In this document: in pieces, positions 33,452 to 41,848 of the stretch | Position numbering within the stretch: the stretch's first letter is position 1 | How the letters are laid out: every line of letters starts with the position of its first letter | NCBI GenBank assembly: GCA_019307945.1 | Contig: JAFDIS010000040.1 | Location: 1 to 50,880 of the forward strand | Origin: Deltaproteobacteria bacterium | GTDB lineage: Bacteria; Desulfobacterota; DSM-4660; Desulfatiglandales; Desulfatiglandaceae | DNA length: 50,880 bases | Direction: 5' to 3' | Notes under the pieces: model-generated | The model's input: only the letters and a program-made list of their open reading frames with translations | The model's database searches: none | What the model was told of the DNA's origin: nothing | Translations under genes and position numbers: made by a program

Positions 33452-34849
33452 ATGGAATATAATCAAAGACTGGTTAGGCAACTCGATAACATTTTTGCCC
33501 CCAGGTCAGTAGCAATTGTCGGGCTTCCCCGTGGAATGAAAATCGGGAAACTGTTCCTCACGGCTTTTCAAGACCTAGGTTTCCGAGGCCCCATCTACCC
33601 CGTTCATCCCAAGGCACATGAAATTGACGGTTTAAGGACCTATCGAAGCGTATCCGCAGTACCCGGTCCGGTAGACCTGGCCATCATTTTGGTTCCGCAT
33701 CACAGCGCCCTTCCCGTTGTCCGAGACTGCGCGGCCAAGGGTGTCAAAGGCGCGGTCCTGTTTACCGCGGGATATAAGGAGACCGGGACGCAAGAAGGAA
33801 AAACCTTGGAGAACAAACTCGTGCAAGTTGCACGGTCTTCTGGAATGAGGCTTTTCGGTCCCAACTGCATGGGCATCTATGCTCCCAAAACGGGGGTATC
33901 CTTCTTTCCCGGCCTGTCCAGAGAGTCAGGAAACGTGGGACTCATTTCTCATAGCGGCTCCCTCGCTAACATCCTTGCACTGATTGGACCGCAAAAAGGG
34001 ATTCGTTTCAGCAAGGTCGTAAGCCTCGGGAACGAATGCGACTTGAGCAGCGTGGATCTGCTGAATTATCTGGGAAGTGATGAAGCGACGGGAGTTATTG
34101 GAGCCTATTTGGAGAATATCAAAAACGGACCAGCTTTTCTCAATGCCCTCAAAAACGCTTCCAAGAAGAAACCGGTTGTCCTTTGGAAGTTGGGGATAAC
34201 GCCGGAAGGAGGCAAGGCGGCCGCCTCTCATACGGGGGCCTTGTCCGGTTCTCCCACCATATGGAATGCCGTAGTTCGGCAAGGTGGGGCGGTCTCTGTT
34301 GTCGGTTTGGATGTACTGCTCGATACCCTGATGGGTTTTGCACTGCTTCCTTCAAATCTGGGAAACCGTATTGCAATTCTGTCCGGGCCCGGCGGTCTTG
34401 CGGTTGCCGCTGCTGAGGCTTGCGGCAGGGCCGGTTTAGAGTTGGCGGAAATATCTGAGAAAACCCGATCCGAGCTGTCGAAAGTTATTCCTGCAACCGG
34501 GACCAGCTTGCGCAACCCCGTAGATGTAGGATTAACGCCCTCCATACAAATAGACGTCTACGATTTTTCCGCAAAGATACTTGCTGAGGACCCGAGCGTG
34601 GATGCGCTTGTCGTTATCGGCAGGGGGATGACAGCCGAGTTGAATGAAGCGTTCGCACACGCCATCATCAAAACTCACGAAAAGCACAAGAAACCTTTCA
34701 TGATTGTGGACGTTCCGGGGTTTGACAAGGGACTTTCCGAAACCTTTTGCCGGTCCGGCATTCCTTTTTTCCAGACGGTCGAAAGGGCTGTGAGTGTGTA
34801 TGCTGAAGTCCGCCGATATCAGAATCGTAGCGGAAATATGAAAAGATGA
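33452..34849 (+). CDS. ADP-forming acyl-CoA synthetase alpha-type protein without a partner beta gene
   Basis: This 465-residue protein has the CoA-binding domain (FAPRSVAIVGLPRGMKIGK; IYPVHPKAHEIDG), the succinyl-CoA-ligase-like domain with AASHTGALSG carrying the catalytic His, and the C-terminal flavodoxin-like domain. In the first motif GLPRG replaces the usual GASxxP. No ATP-grasp gene is adjacent; the nearest is the beta subunit at 32173 across the repeat element. It may share that beta subunit or have another role. GAGGAG precedes the start, and a 13-base inverted repeat CGGTTAATAACCG (33428-33440) lies just upstream of it. Confidence 0.88.
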   Translation: MEYNQRLVRQLDNIFAPRSVAIVGLPRGMKIGKLFLTAFQDLGFRGPIYPVHPKAHEIDGLRTYRSVSAVPGPVDLAIILVPHHSALPVVRDCAAKGVKGAVLFTAGYKETGTQEGKTLENKLVQVARSSGMRLFGPNCMGIYAPKTGVSFFPGLSRESGNVGLISHSGSLANILALIGPQKGIRFSKVVSLGNECDLSSVDLLNYLGSDEATGVIGAYLENIKNGPAFLNALKNASKKKPVVLWKLGITPEGGKAAASHTGALSGSPTIWNAVVRQGGAVSVVGLDVLLDTLMGFALLPSNLGNRIAILSGPGGLAVAAAEACGRAGLELAEISEKTRSELSKVIPATGTSLRNPVDVGLTPSIQIDVYDFSAKILAEDPSVDALVVIGRGMTAELNEAFAHAIIKTHEKHKKPFMIVDVPGFDKGLSETFCRSGIPFFQTVERAVSVYAEVRRYQNRSGNMKR

Positions 34850-34895
34850 TTGACTTTGCAGAAAATCGTCCGAGGAATCACACGGAAGGGAACAT

Positions 34896-36350
34896 ATGAA
34901 GAGAAAAGAGAATAAACATTTTTTACACGGGTTTTTCACCCCCCGTTCGGTCGCGGTGGTCGGTGCCACCAGCAATCCCTTCAAAGTGAATTTCAGGCTG
35001 ATGCAGAACCTAATCGCCCTGAACTATCAGGGGCATATCTATCCGGTGAATCCCAAGGAGAAGGAAATCTTCGGAGTCAAGGCATTCGCACGGCTTGAAG
35101 ACATCCCCGGGAAAATCGACCTCGTGGTCAGCGCGGTTCCCGCCTCCAAGACCATGGACATCGTCAAGGCGTGTCATGCAATCGGGGTAAAGCAATTGGT
35201 CATTGTGGCCGGCGGATTTTCTGAGGGGGGTGAAACGGGGAAGAAACGCCACGAGGAGATTGCCTCGTTTGTCAAGGAAAAGGGCATTCGGGCCCTGGGC
35301 CCCAATACGCTGACGCCCATCAACACGGCCATAAACTTCGTAATCAGCTTCAACCCCGTCAACCGATTGAAAACCGGCGGCCTGTCCCTTGCCTTCCAAT
35401 CGGGGTTCTATGAACCCAAAGTGAACTGGATCTTTTCACGTCTGGGTGTCAACAAGGTACTGGACATGGGAAACAAGATGGACATCAACGAAGTGGACGC
35501 CCTGGCCTATTTCTCGCAGGACCCCTCCACGAAAGTCATCGCCATGCATGTGGAAAGCCTTCAGGGGGATGGTCGACGATTTTTCGAACTTCTCCGGGAT
35601 GTGTCACTCCAAAAACCCACCATTATCCTGAAGTCCGGCCGGACACCGGCCGGATCAAGGGCCGCAGCGTCCCACACCGGATCCATTGCCCGCGAAAACG
35701 ACCTCATTTTTGACCACATGATCAAACAGACGGCAGCCGTTCGCGCGGAAAACATGGAGGAATTCTTTGACCTGGCCAAGGCATTCTCCATGCTTCCCCT
35801 GCCCCGGGGAAACGGCATGGGCATAATAGCGCTGTCAGGCGGTGAAGGCGTGATGGCCACGGACGCCTGCGAAATGTACGGGATGAGGCTGGCCCCCATC
35901 GGCAAGGAGACGCGTGAAAAGATAAAGCCCATTCTGCCCCCTTGGAAGATCCCGCTCAACCCCTTTGATGCCGGCGTCAGCATGCAATTTCACTTTTCCG
36001 ACATGGGTGATTTTCTCGAAAACCTTCGGGCCTTGCTTACGGAAAAGAATATCCACTGTGCGATCATGCAAATGCCGCTGAACCCGACCGGGTTCGCAGC
36101 CACCCTACCGAATATCTCGGATGAGATCCTGCAGTCCCTTGAAGACAAATACATCCGGTCGCTGTTGGACATGAAAAAGGCGGGCAAACCATTTGCCCTG
36201 TGGCGTTCTGCGATGGATATCGAGGAGCAGCGACTGGTGGACATCCTCGAATCGCAGGATATGCCGATATTTGAATCATCGGTAAGGGCGATCCAGGCCC
36301 TAGCGGCAATGTACAGGTACGTAAGAAAGGTTGCCTCTCATTTTCGGTGA
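34896..36350 (+). CDS. ADP-forming acyl-CoA synthetase alpha-type protein, second lone copy
   Basis: This 484-residue paralogue shows FTPRSVAVVGATSNPFKVNF, IYPVNPKEKEIFG and ALGPNTLTPINTA, with AASHTGSIAREND holding the catalytic His. After the His the usual G (HTGALAG) is replaced by Arg-Glu, and the FQSGFYEP segment lacks the usual SQSG-LG form, so its active-site loops differ from the other three copies. No ATP-grasp gene follows; the next gene is on the other strand. It lies 46 bases after the previous paralogue and is probably co-transcribed with it. Confidence 0.87.
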   Translation: MKRKENKHFLHGFFTPRSVAVVGATSNPFKVNFRLMQNLIALNYQGHIYPVNPKEKEIFGVKAFARLEDIPGKIDLVVSAVPASKTMDIVKACHAIGVKQLVIVAGGFSEGGETGKKRHEEIASFVKEKGIRALGPNTLTPINTAINFVISFNPVNRLKTGGLSLAFQSGFYEPKVNWIFSRLGVNKVLDMGNKMDINEVDALAYFSQDPSTKVIAMHVESLQGDGRRFFELLRDVSLQKPTIILKSGRTPAGSRAAASHTGSIARENDLIFDHMIKQTAAVRAENMEEFFDLAKAFSMLPLPRGNGMGIIALSGGEGVMATDACEMYGMRLAPIGKETREKIKPILPPWKIPLNPFDAGVSMQFHFSDMGDFLENLRALLTEKNIHCAIMQMPLNPTGFAATLPNISDEILQSLEDKYIRSLLDMKKAGKPFALWRSAMDIEEQRLVDILESQDMPIFESSVRAIQALAAMYRYVRKVASHFR

Positions 36351-36535
36351 TTTCCGGTTGAGGGCCGCCATGTGGCAGCGGCAATCTCGGCAATCCAGAG
36401 TGTGGTCCGATGAAAAACCTCCGGAACATGCGATAACTGAAGTCAGGGAGAAATGGAGTAAGAACGCCCTACACTCCGATGCTCCGGCACCCCCGCAAAA
36501 ACGGTCCTTCATCTTCTCCGATCACGTTTCCGCGC

Positions 36536-38659
36536 TCATGACCGTGACTCGGTCTTCAGCCGGATCAGGGCATCCACGGCGTTGGCCCCTTTTCCTTTCG
36601 GATAAACCAAAACAGGGTTTAAATCCACCTCAAGGATGTGGCTACGGTGGTCCCAGACTAGATGGCCGAGCGCCACAATGATGTCACAGAGTGCATCTAC
36701 ATCCGCCAGCGGTTTCCCACGAGCCCCTCTCAGGAGTTCGAAACAGCGCAACCCTTTTACCATTTCCCGTGCAACGTCCAGGGTAACCGGGGCCCTCCGC
36801 ATGGCCCTATCCCTGAGAATCTCGGCGTAGATACCTCCGGCCCCGACAAGAATCATGGGGCCGAAAACAGGGTCGAATCTCGCCCCCACGATCATCTCCA
36901 CAGCACCTGGAGGCAACATCTCTTGAACCAATACACCAAGGAAGGGTTCATCATCGCCCCGTTTCCCCGTTCGTTCAATGGCCTCAAAAGCTGCCTCCAC
37001 CTGCCTTTCCCCCTCCAGTCTCAGATGGACCAGCCCGGCCTCCGTCCTGTGAACGACCTTCCTGGAAATTCCTTTGAGTACTACAGGGTAGCCGATTCCT
37101 TCCGCTGCAATGCGAGCCTGTTCTTTGGTCAAGGCGATGATCGATTCCGGGATCGGAATCCCATATGTTTGCAGGATGTGCCCGCTTTCATGCTCTGTCA
37201 GAGTATCGAAGGGTAATTCCCCCCAATCAAACGGCTTCGGGCTCCAATCCTTCGAAGGCCGATCTACAATGCCCAACCGGTCCTTGAAGTAATAGAGGGC
37301 CGCCACAACCTTCACGGCGCGACTGGGATCTTCGATCACGGGATAGCCCGCCTCTGAGAACAACCTTTTCGTCTTCGGGGTCACGAGTGTCACCATAACG
37401 CACGGGATGTGCGGGTATTTCCGGCGAAGCGCTTCCAGCTGACCCAACTGTTTCTCGGTGACGGCCTCGGACAGGCCGCCGTGGGCCAGGAAAATCATGA
37501 CGAGGTCATAGATATCGGATTCCAAAGTCGTATCGATGAAATCCCGGAGAAGGTTCTGCTGATTGACCAGCTGGGCCGTGGTGTCAATGGGGTTTTCCAC
37601 GGAGGCGTAAGGAAGGATCTTTAGTAAGGTCTCTTGTACACGCTTAGGGGTTTCCGGGAGACAGAGTCCGTGATCGGAAAGCTGGTCCGCCATCAGGATC
37701 CCCACACCGCCGGAGACAGTGAAAACTGCGATGCGATCTCCTCTCGGTATGGGGAGCTCCGAACAGCCGTAGGCGATGTCCAGGAATTCCTCGATGGTCT
37801 CTGCACGATAAACGCCTTCCTGATCAAAGATGGCGGCATAGACGGCATCCGATCCGGCCATGGAAGCCGTATGCGAAAGGGCGGCCCGTTTTCCCGCTTC
37901 CGAGCGGCCGACCTTCAGGACCACCACCGGCTTTCCATGATGCCTGGCCATACGCAGGGCCTCGATGAGCTTTTCTCCGTTTTTAGAGCCCTCCATGTAG
38001 GCGGCGATGACATCCGTGTCGGGATCGACAGCCAAATAGGCAATACAATCGGCCACGTCCACGTCGCTCTCGTTGCCCGTTGCCATCCAGTAACTGAGCC
38101 CGATTTGTCTCTCACGGGCAAGGCTGAAGACATGGGAGCCGACCGCTCCACTCTGCGTCACAAAGCCGATGCGGCCCAGTTCGGGTCGTCCGGTCTGGAT
38201 TCCGACGGAAAAGGTGGCATAGGCGCCTTTGACCACATTGAACATACCGAGACAGTTCGGACCCAGCACCCTGACCTTGTTTTCTTTCGCGAGCCGGACA
38301 ATTTCTCCCTCCAGCTTCGCCCCTTCGCCCCCCACTTCGGCGAACCCGGAGCTGAAAATAGTCATGGAGCGGACACCCGACTGTACACAATCCCTCACAG
38401 CCGCCACAACGAATTTCCTCGGCACGGCCAAGATGGCCAGGTCAATCCTTCCCGGGATGTCCTCAATTGCATGGTAGCACCGCAGGCCAGCAATCTCCTC
38501 GTATTTCGGGTTCACGGGATAAACCTTTCCCTTATATCCGGCCCGCAACAAGTAGTCGATGGGACGGCCACCGATGCGTGTAAAATCCTGGGTCGCACCA
38601 ATTACGGCAATACTGTCCGGGTCAAACATCGCTTTCAAGGATCCCGTATCAAGTTCCAT
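36536..38659 (-). CDS. ADP-forming acyl-CoA synthetase, fused alpha-beta protein
   Basis: This 707-residue protein joins the CoA-binding domain (FDPDSIAVIGATQDFTRIGG), the succinyl-CoA-ligase-like domain (ALSHTASMAGSDAVY with the catalytic His), a flavodoxin-like domain and a C-terminal ATP-grasp domain from about residue 475 (HILQTYGIPIPESI, YPVVLKGISRKVVHRTEAG, LVQEMLPPGAVEMIVGA, ILVGAGGIYAEILRD). The length is normal for fused acetyl-CoA synthetases (ADP-forming), about 690-710. It is the only minus-strand gene in this part and is divergent from the XRE-cupin regulator, which may control it. Confidence 0.92.
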   Translation of the reverse strand: MELDTGSLKAMFDPDSIAVIGATQDFTRIGGRPIDYLLRAGYKGKVYPVNPKYEEIAGLRCYHAIEDIPGRIDLAILAVPRKFVVAAVRDCVQSGVRSMTIFSSGFAEVGGEGAKLEGEIVRLAKENKVRVLGPNCLGMFNVVKGAYATFSVGIQTGRPELGRIGFVTQSGAVGSHVFSLARERQIGLSYWMATGNESDVDVADCIAYLAVDPDTDVIAAYMEGSKNGEKLIEALRMARHHGKPVVVLKVGRSEAGKRAALSHTASMAGSDAVYAAIFDQEGVYRAETIEEFLDIAYGCSELPIPRGDRIAVFTVSGGVGILMADQLSDHGLCLPETPKRVQETLLKILPYASVENPIDTTAQLVNQQNLLRDFIDTTLESDIYDLVMIFLAHGGLSEAVTEKQLGQLEALRRKYPHIPCVMVTLVTPKTKRLFSEAGYPVIEDPSRAVKVVAALYYFKDRLGIVDRPSKDWSPKPFDWGELPFDTLTEHESGHILQTYGIPIPESIIALTKEQARIAAEGIGYPVVLKGISRKVVHRTEAGLVHLRLEGERQVEAAFEAIERTGKRGDDEPFLGVLVQEMLPPGAVEMIVGARFDPVFGPMILVGAGGIYAEILRDRAMRRAPVTLDVAREMVKGLRCFELLRGARGKPLADVDALCDIIVALGHLVWDHRSHILEVDLNPVLVYPKGKGANAVDALIRLKTESRS

Positions 38660-38776
38660 TGCTCACCTCTCTTTGGAAGAAAAACCAAGGACTTGCATGC
38701 GAACTGTTTCAGACTCCCTCGTCTGGGTTTTCTTATGGAAAAAGTGCTACGAGGTCAAAATTTTTATTTATCATAC

Positions 38777-38806
38777 TTGACAAAAAAATCAACTATAGTT
38801 TACGAT
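38777..38806 (+). promoter_or_regulatory. Promoter and palindromes upstream of the XRE-cupin regulator
   Basis: TTGACA (38777-38782) is followed after 18 bases by TACGAT (38801-38806, 4/6). The spacer contains the perfect 10-bp palindrome AACTATAGTT (38791-38800), and ACGAT/ATCGT (38802-38806 and 38816-38820) form a second inverted repeat across the start region. These are likely sites for self-regulation by the XRE protein and could also affect the divergent fused synthetase gene. Confidence 0.5.
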
Positions 38807-38837
38807 ATTACAACAATCGTCGAAGGATAAGATACTA

Positions 38838-39482
38838 GTGGACCTCATAAAAGAACTCCTTATTGAACAGAGCGTAAACAATATCGGAAATAAAATAAAG
38901 TTGTTACGCACCCAGCAAAAGTTTTCGCTTCAGCAGTTGGCGGGGAGGACGGGAGTTTCCAGCACGGCCATTCACAAAATCGAGCGAGGGGAGATGACGC
39001 CGACTATCACCGTTCTGATGAAGATCGCGAGTGTCTTCGGAAAAACAGTCGGTTATTTCGTCGGAGAGGAACAAGAATTCAATCATTTCGAGTTTGTCGA
39101 AGGCGCCGAATTCTACCAGAGCGAAGAGAGGAAGAGGATTTCAAATTCCAAGAGGACCATTGAAATTGAACCGGTGGCAATAAGGCTTTGTGACGGGAAA
39201 ATATATGCGGCCGTCATGCGTTTCATGCCCGGAGAACACAGCAGCCGGGGCACGCACTCTCATCATGGAGAAGAACTCATTTATCAAATTGAAGGATCTA
39301 TAGAGTACACGGTTTCAGGGAAGGCATATGTCCTCAAGCCCCGCGACAGTCTTCATTTTCTTGCAACACAGCCTCATTCCTGGCGCGTTATAGGCAAGAA
39401 ACGCTGTGTACACCTGTGGATCATGACGCCTCCTCCTTCGGGGGCAACGGAACTTCAGTGGCGGGACATTCACGCTGAATGA
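38838..39482 (+). CDS. XRE family transcriptional regulator with C-terminal cupin domain
   Basis: This 214-residue regulator has an N-terminal helix-turn-helix (about 14-75: LRTQQKFSLQQLAGRTGVSS, HKIERGEMTPTI) and a C-terminal cupin sensor (about 125-205: GTHSHHGEELIYQIEG, PRDSLHFLATQPHSW). The cupin retains His and Glu residues that may bind a metal. This architecture is common for small-molecule-responsive regulators (PuuR-like). The start is GTG with AAGGA ten bases upstream. It precedes the beta-oxidation set and is divergent from the fused ADP-forming synthetase, either of which it may control. Confidence 0.9.
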   Translation: MDLIKELLIEQSVNNIGNKIKLLRTQQKFSLQQLAGRTGVSSTAIHKIERGEMTPTITVLMKIASVFGKTVGYFVGEEQEFNHFEFVEGAEFYQSEERKRISNSKRTIEIEPVAIRLCDGKIYAAVMRFMPGEHSSRGTHSHHGEELIYQIEGSIEYTVSGKAYVLKPRDSLHFLATQPHSWRVIGKKRCVHLWIMTPPPSGATELQWRDIHAE

Positions 39483-39713
39483 CCCGAACGACAAAAACGG
39501 AGTGTAAGAGTGGGAATGAAAGGCAGTGGGTGAAGAACCGGCGCAAAACCTGATGAAATTCCAGATGAAGCGGTATCTCAGACAGGTGTCAAAAGGACAA
39601 TCGCTGATCCCGGTGGAAGTGAAAAGGCAGGATCCGCTTCATTTAAGGTAAGGACGGTGCTTACATAAATGTCGTTGATCGGGAATCAGGCATGATCATC
39701 AGAGGGGGCCAGC

Positions 39714-40499
39714 ATGAAATACGAAACCATTCTGTTTGAAAAGGAGGGAGAGATTGCCGCAGTCACCTTGAATCGCCCGAATCGACTCAATGCTTTGAGC
39801 TTTCGACTCAAAGATGAGCTGGGGGCAATCTTCGATGAAATCGAAAGGGACGAGGACATCAAGGTCGTTATCTTGACCGGGGGGAAGAAGGCTTTCAGTG
39901 CAGGGGCGGACATCAAGGAACGCTCCACCATGGAAACGACGCAGCCCCAAGCCTATTTCAACCAGCTAAAAAGCCACGCATTCTACACCAAGATAGAAAA
40001 CTTCGAAAAACCGGTGATTGCCGCCATCAGCGGTGTGGCGGTGGGAGGCGGCTGCGAGCTGGCCATGGTCTGCGATCTGCGTATCGCTTCGGAAACAGCA
40101 CGCTTCGGGCTTCCGGAAGTGAACATTGGGGTTATTCCGGCGGCCGGCGGCACCCAGAGGCTTCCCCGCCTTATCGGTGTCACCAGGGCAAAGGAACTTC
40201 TTTACACCGGCGATTTCATCGATGCGCAAGAGGCCTTCCGCATCGGGTTGGTCAACAGAGTCGTTCCGGTGGAAAACCTTATGGACGAAACCAAGGCCCT
40301 CGCCCAAAAGCTCGCTGCAAAACCTCCCCTGTCCATCAAGTATTTGAAGCGGGCCATCAACATAGGCACGCAACTGGATTTAAGCTCAGCCCTCGACTAC
40401 GAGGCCCACATCGCAGCCATGCTCACCTGCTCCGAGGATCGAAAAGAAGGATTCGTGGCCTTCGTCGAAAAGAGAAAGCCGGTCTTTAAAGGACGTTAG
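39714..40499 (+). CDS. Enoyl-CoA hydratase
   Basis: This 261-residue crotonase has the full set of hydratase features: KAFSAGADIKE and SGVAVGGGCELAMVCDLRIA for the oxyanion hole, GLPEVNIGVIPAAGGTQRLPR with the first catalytic Glu, and RAKELLYTG with the second. Of the three crotonases in the window it is the only one with both Glu residues, so it is the best candidate for true hydration of an enoyl-CoA to a 3-hydroxyacyl-CoA. It opens the right-hand beta-oxidation gene set. GAGGGGG lies before the ATG. Confidence 0.93.
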   Translation: MKYETILFEKEGEIAAVTLNRPNRLNALSFRLKDELGAIFDEIERDEDIKVVILTGGKKAFSAGADIKERSTMETTQPQAYFNQLKSHAFYTKIENFEKPVIAAISGVAVGGGCELAMVCDLRIASETARFGLPEVNIGVIPAAGGTQRLPRLIGVTRAKELLYTGDFIDAQEAFRIGLVNRVVPVENLMDETKALAQKLAAKPPLSIKYLKRAINIGTQLDLSSALDYEAHIAAMLTCSEDRKEGFVAFVEKRKPVFKGR

Positions 40500-40678
40500 A
40501 AGAAGGACATACCCGACCGGGATATCGAATCCCGGTGAATCGAAGCGAGGGGCTCCCCTCAAAAGTGCACCCTTTGGGCGCCCCAGGCACTGTCGGCCGG
40601 ATGGCAAAGATCTTCCGGTAGATCACGGGAAAGGCAGGACGCGGGCCGGCATGACATACATCTTTAAGAGGTGACACC

Positions 40679-41818
40679 ATGACACTACCCCTCCAAGGCA
40701 TCCGTATCCTGGAGTCCGCGCTCCAATATCCGGGGCCCTACTGCTGCATGCTCCTGGCGGATCTCGGAGCTGAAGTAATCAAGGTCGAAATGCCCGGAGT
40801 CGGGGATTATGCGAGACACCTTCCTGATTTTTTCAGAAGTATCAACCGCAACAAAAAAAGCCTGACGCTCAATCTGAAGGCTCCCGCGGGAAGGGAAGTC
40901 CTTTATCGCCTGATCGAGAAAAGCGATGTATTTACCGAGGGGTTTCGGCCGGGTGTGGCCAAGAGGCTGGGCATTGATTACGACACGCTCAGCCGAAAAA
41001 ATCCACTGCTCATATATTGCTCCATTTCCGGCTACGGCCAGGAAGGGCCCTATCGCGACCTCCCGGGACATGACCTCAATTACCAAGCCATGTCGGGGAT
41101 GCTCCAGTGCTTCAAAGATTCGCAGGGCGATTTCATCCAGCCGACACTGGCCATCGGTGATCTTTCCTCCGGGATGTTCGCAGCCGTCGGGATCCTAGCG
41201 ACGCTCATCGCAAGAGATAGGACAGGCAAGGGAAGCTATATCGACGTATCGATGTTCAACGGACTCCTTTCCTGGATGAGCACGCACCTCGGTACTTTTT
41301 TTGGAACGGGAAAGTCCACCAAAGTCTACGAGCCGGGCTATGGAATCTTTACAGGCAGGGACGGGAAGGCCTTCACGCTGGGCATCGCTCATGAAGACTG
41401 GTTTTGGGATCGCCTCTGCACGGCCCTGGGACTCGAGGATCTGCGGGGGATCCCCGGTTCCGAGCGCAGGGAACGGAGAAGTGAACTCACGGAGAAGCTC
41501 CGGACAGCCTTCGGAAAAGAGACTCGGGAACACTGGCTGGAAACTCTTGAGAAAGCCGATGTCCCCATAGCCCCTGTAAAGACCCTCGAGGAACTAACCC
41601 ATGATAAGCACATCCTTCACGAGGAAATGATCCAAGACGTTCAGCTGAGTACCGGCGAACCGACCAAACAGGTCAGTTTTCCCATCAAGATCACCAACCT
41701 TCCACGAAGGATCCGTATGCCGCCTCCGGCACTAGGGGAGCATACGGTACCCCTGCTCAGCGAGCTCGGATATTCGGCATCGGATATAGAAGGGCTCAGG
41801 CGACAATCGGCCATTTAG
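40679..41818 (+). CDS. CaiB/BaiF family protein, alpha-methylacyl-CoA racemase-like
   Basis: This 379-residue protein has LLADLGAEVIKVEMPGVGD, INRNKKSLTLNLK and AIGDLSSGMFAAVGILATL with the conserved Asp. The segment LPGHDLNYQAMSGML matches the GHDINY motif whose His is one of the two catalytic residues of alpha-methylacyl-CoA racemases (the other being the Asp above). I therefore favour a racemase acting on 2-methyl-branched acyl-CoA over a CoA-transferase, although the motif can also occur in transferases. It lies between enoyl-CoA hydratase and acyl-CoA ligase, which suits oxidation of a branched acid. Confidence 0.88.
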   Translation: MTLPLQGIRILESALQYPGPYCCMLLADLGAEVIKVEMPGVGDYARHLPDFFRSINRNKKSLTLNLKAPAGREVLYRLIEKSDVFTEGFRPGVAKRLGIDYDTLSRKNPLLIYCSISGYGQEGPYRDLPGHDLNYQAMSGMLQCFKDSQGDFIQPTLAIGDLSSGMFAAVGILATLIARDRTGKGSYIDVSMFNGLLSWMSTHLGTFFGTGKSTKVYEPGYGIFTGRDGKAFTLGIAHEDWFWDRLCTALGLEDLRGIPGSERRERRSELTEKLRTAFGKETREHWLETLEKADVPIAPVKTLEELTHDKHILHEEMIQDVQLSTGEPTKQVSFPIKITNLPRRIRMPPPALGEHTVPLLSELGYSASDIEGLRRQSAI

Positions 41819-41848
41819 GACTCCACCCGTGATTTAAATGAGGATGCC

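Noticed and set aside
37634-38830. 398-codon plus-strand open frame opposite the fused acyl-CoA synthetase
   Set aside because: Shadow frame; the minus strand encodes a full-length conserved enzyme.
39553-39651. 32-codon open frame ending in SLIPVEVKRQDPLHLR within the gap 39483-39713
   Set aside because: The text loosely recalls the C-terminus of DUF4143-type ATPases (IPVEVK), so it could be a gene remnant, but it is too short and without a usable ribosome site to call. Nothing else is seen in this gap.
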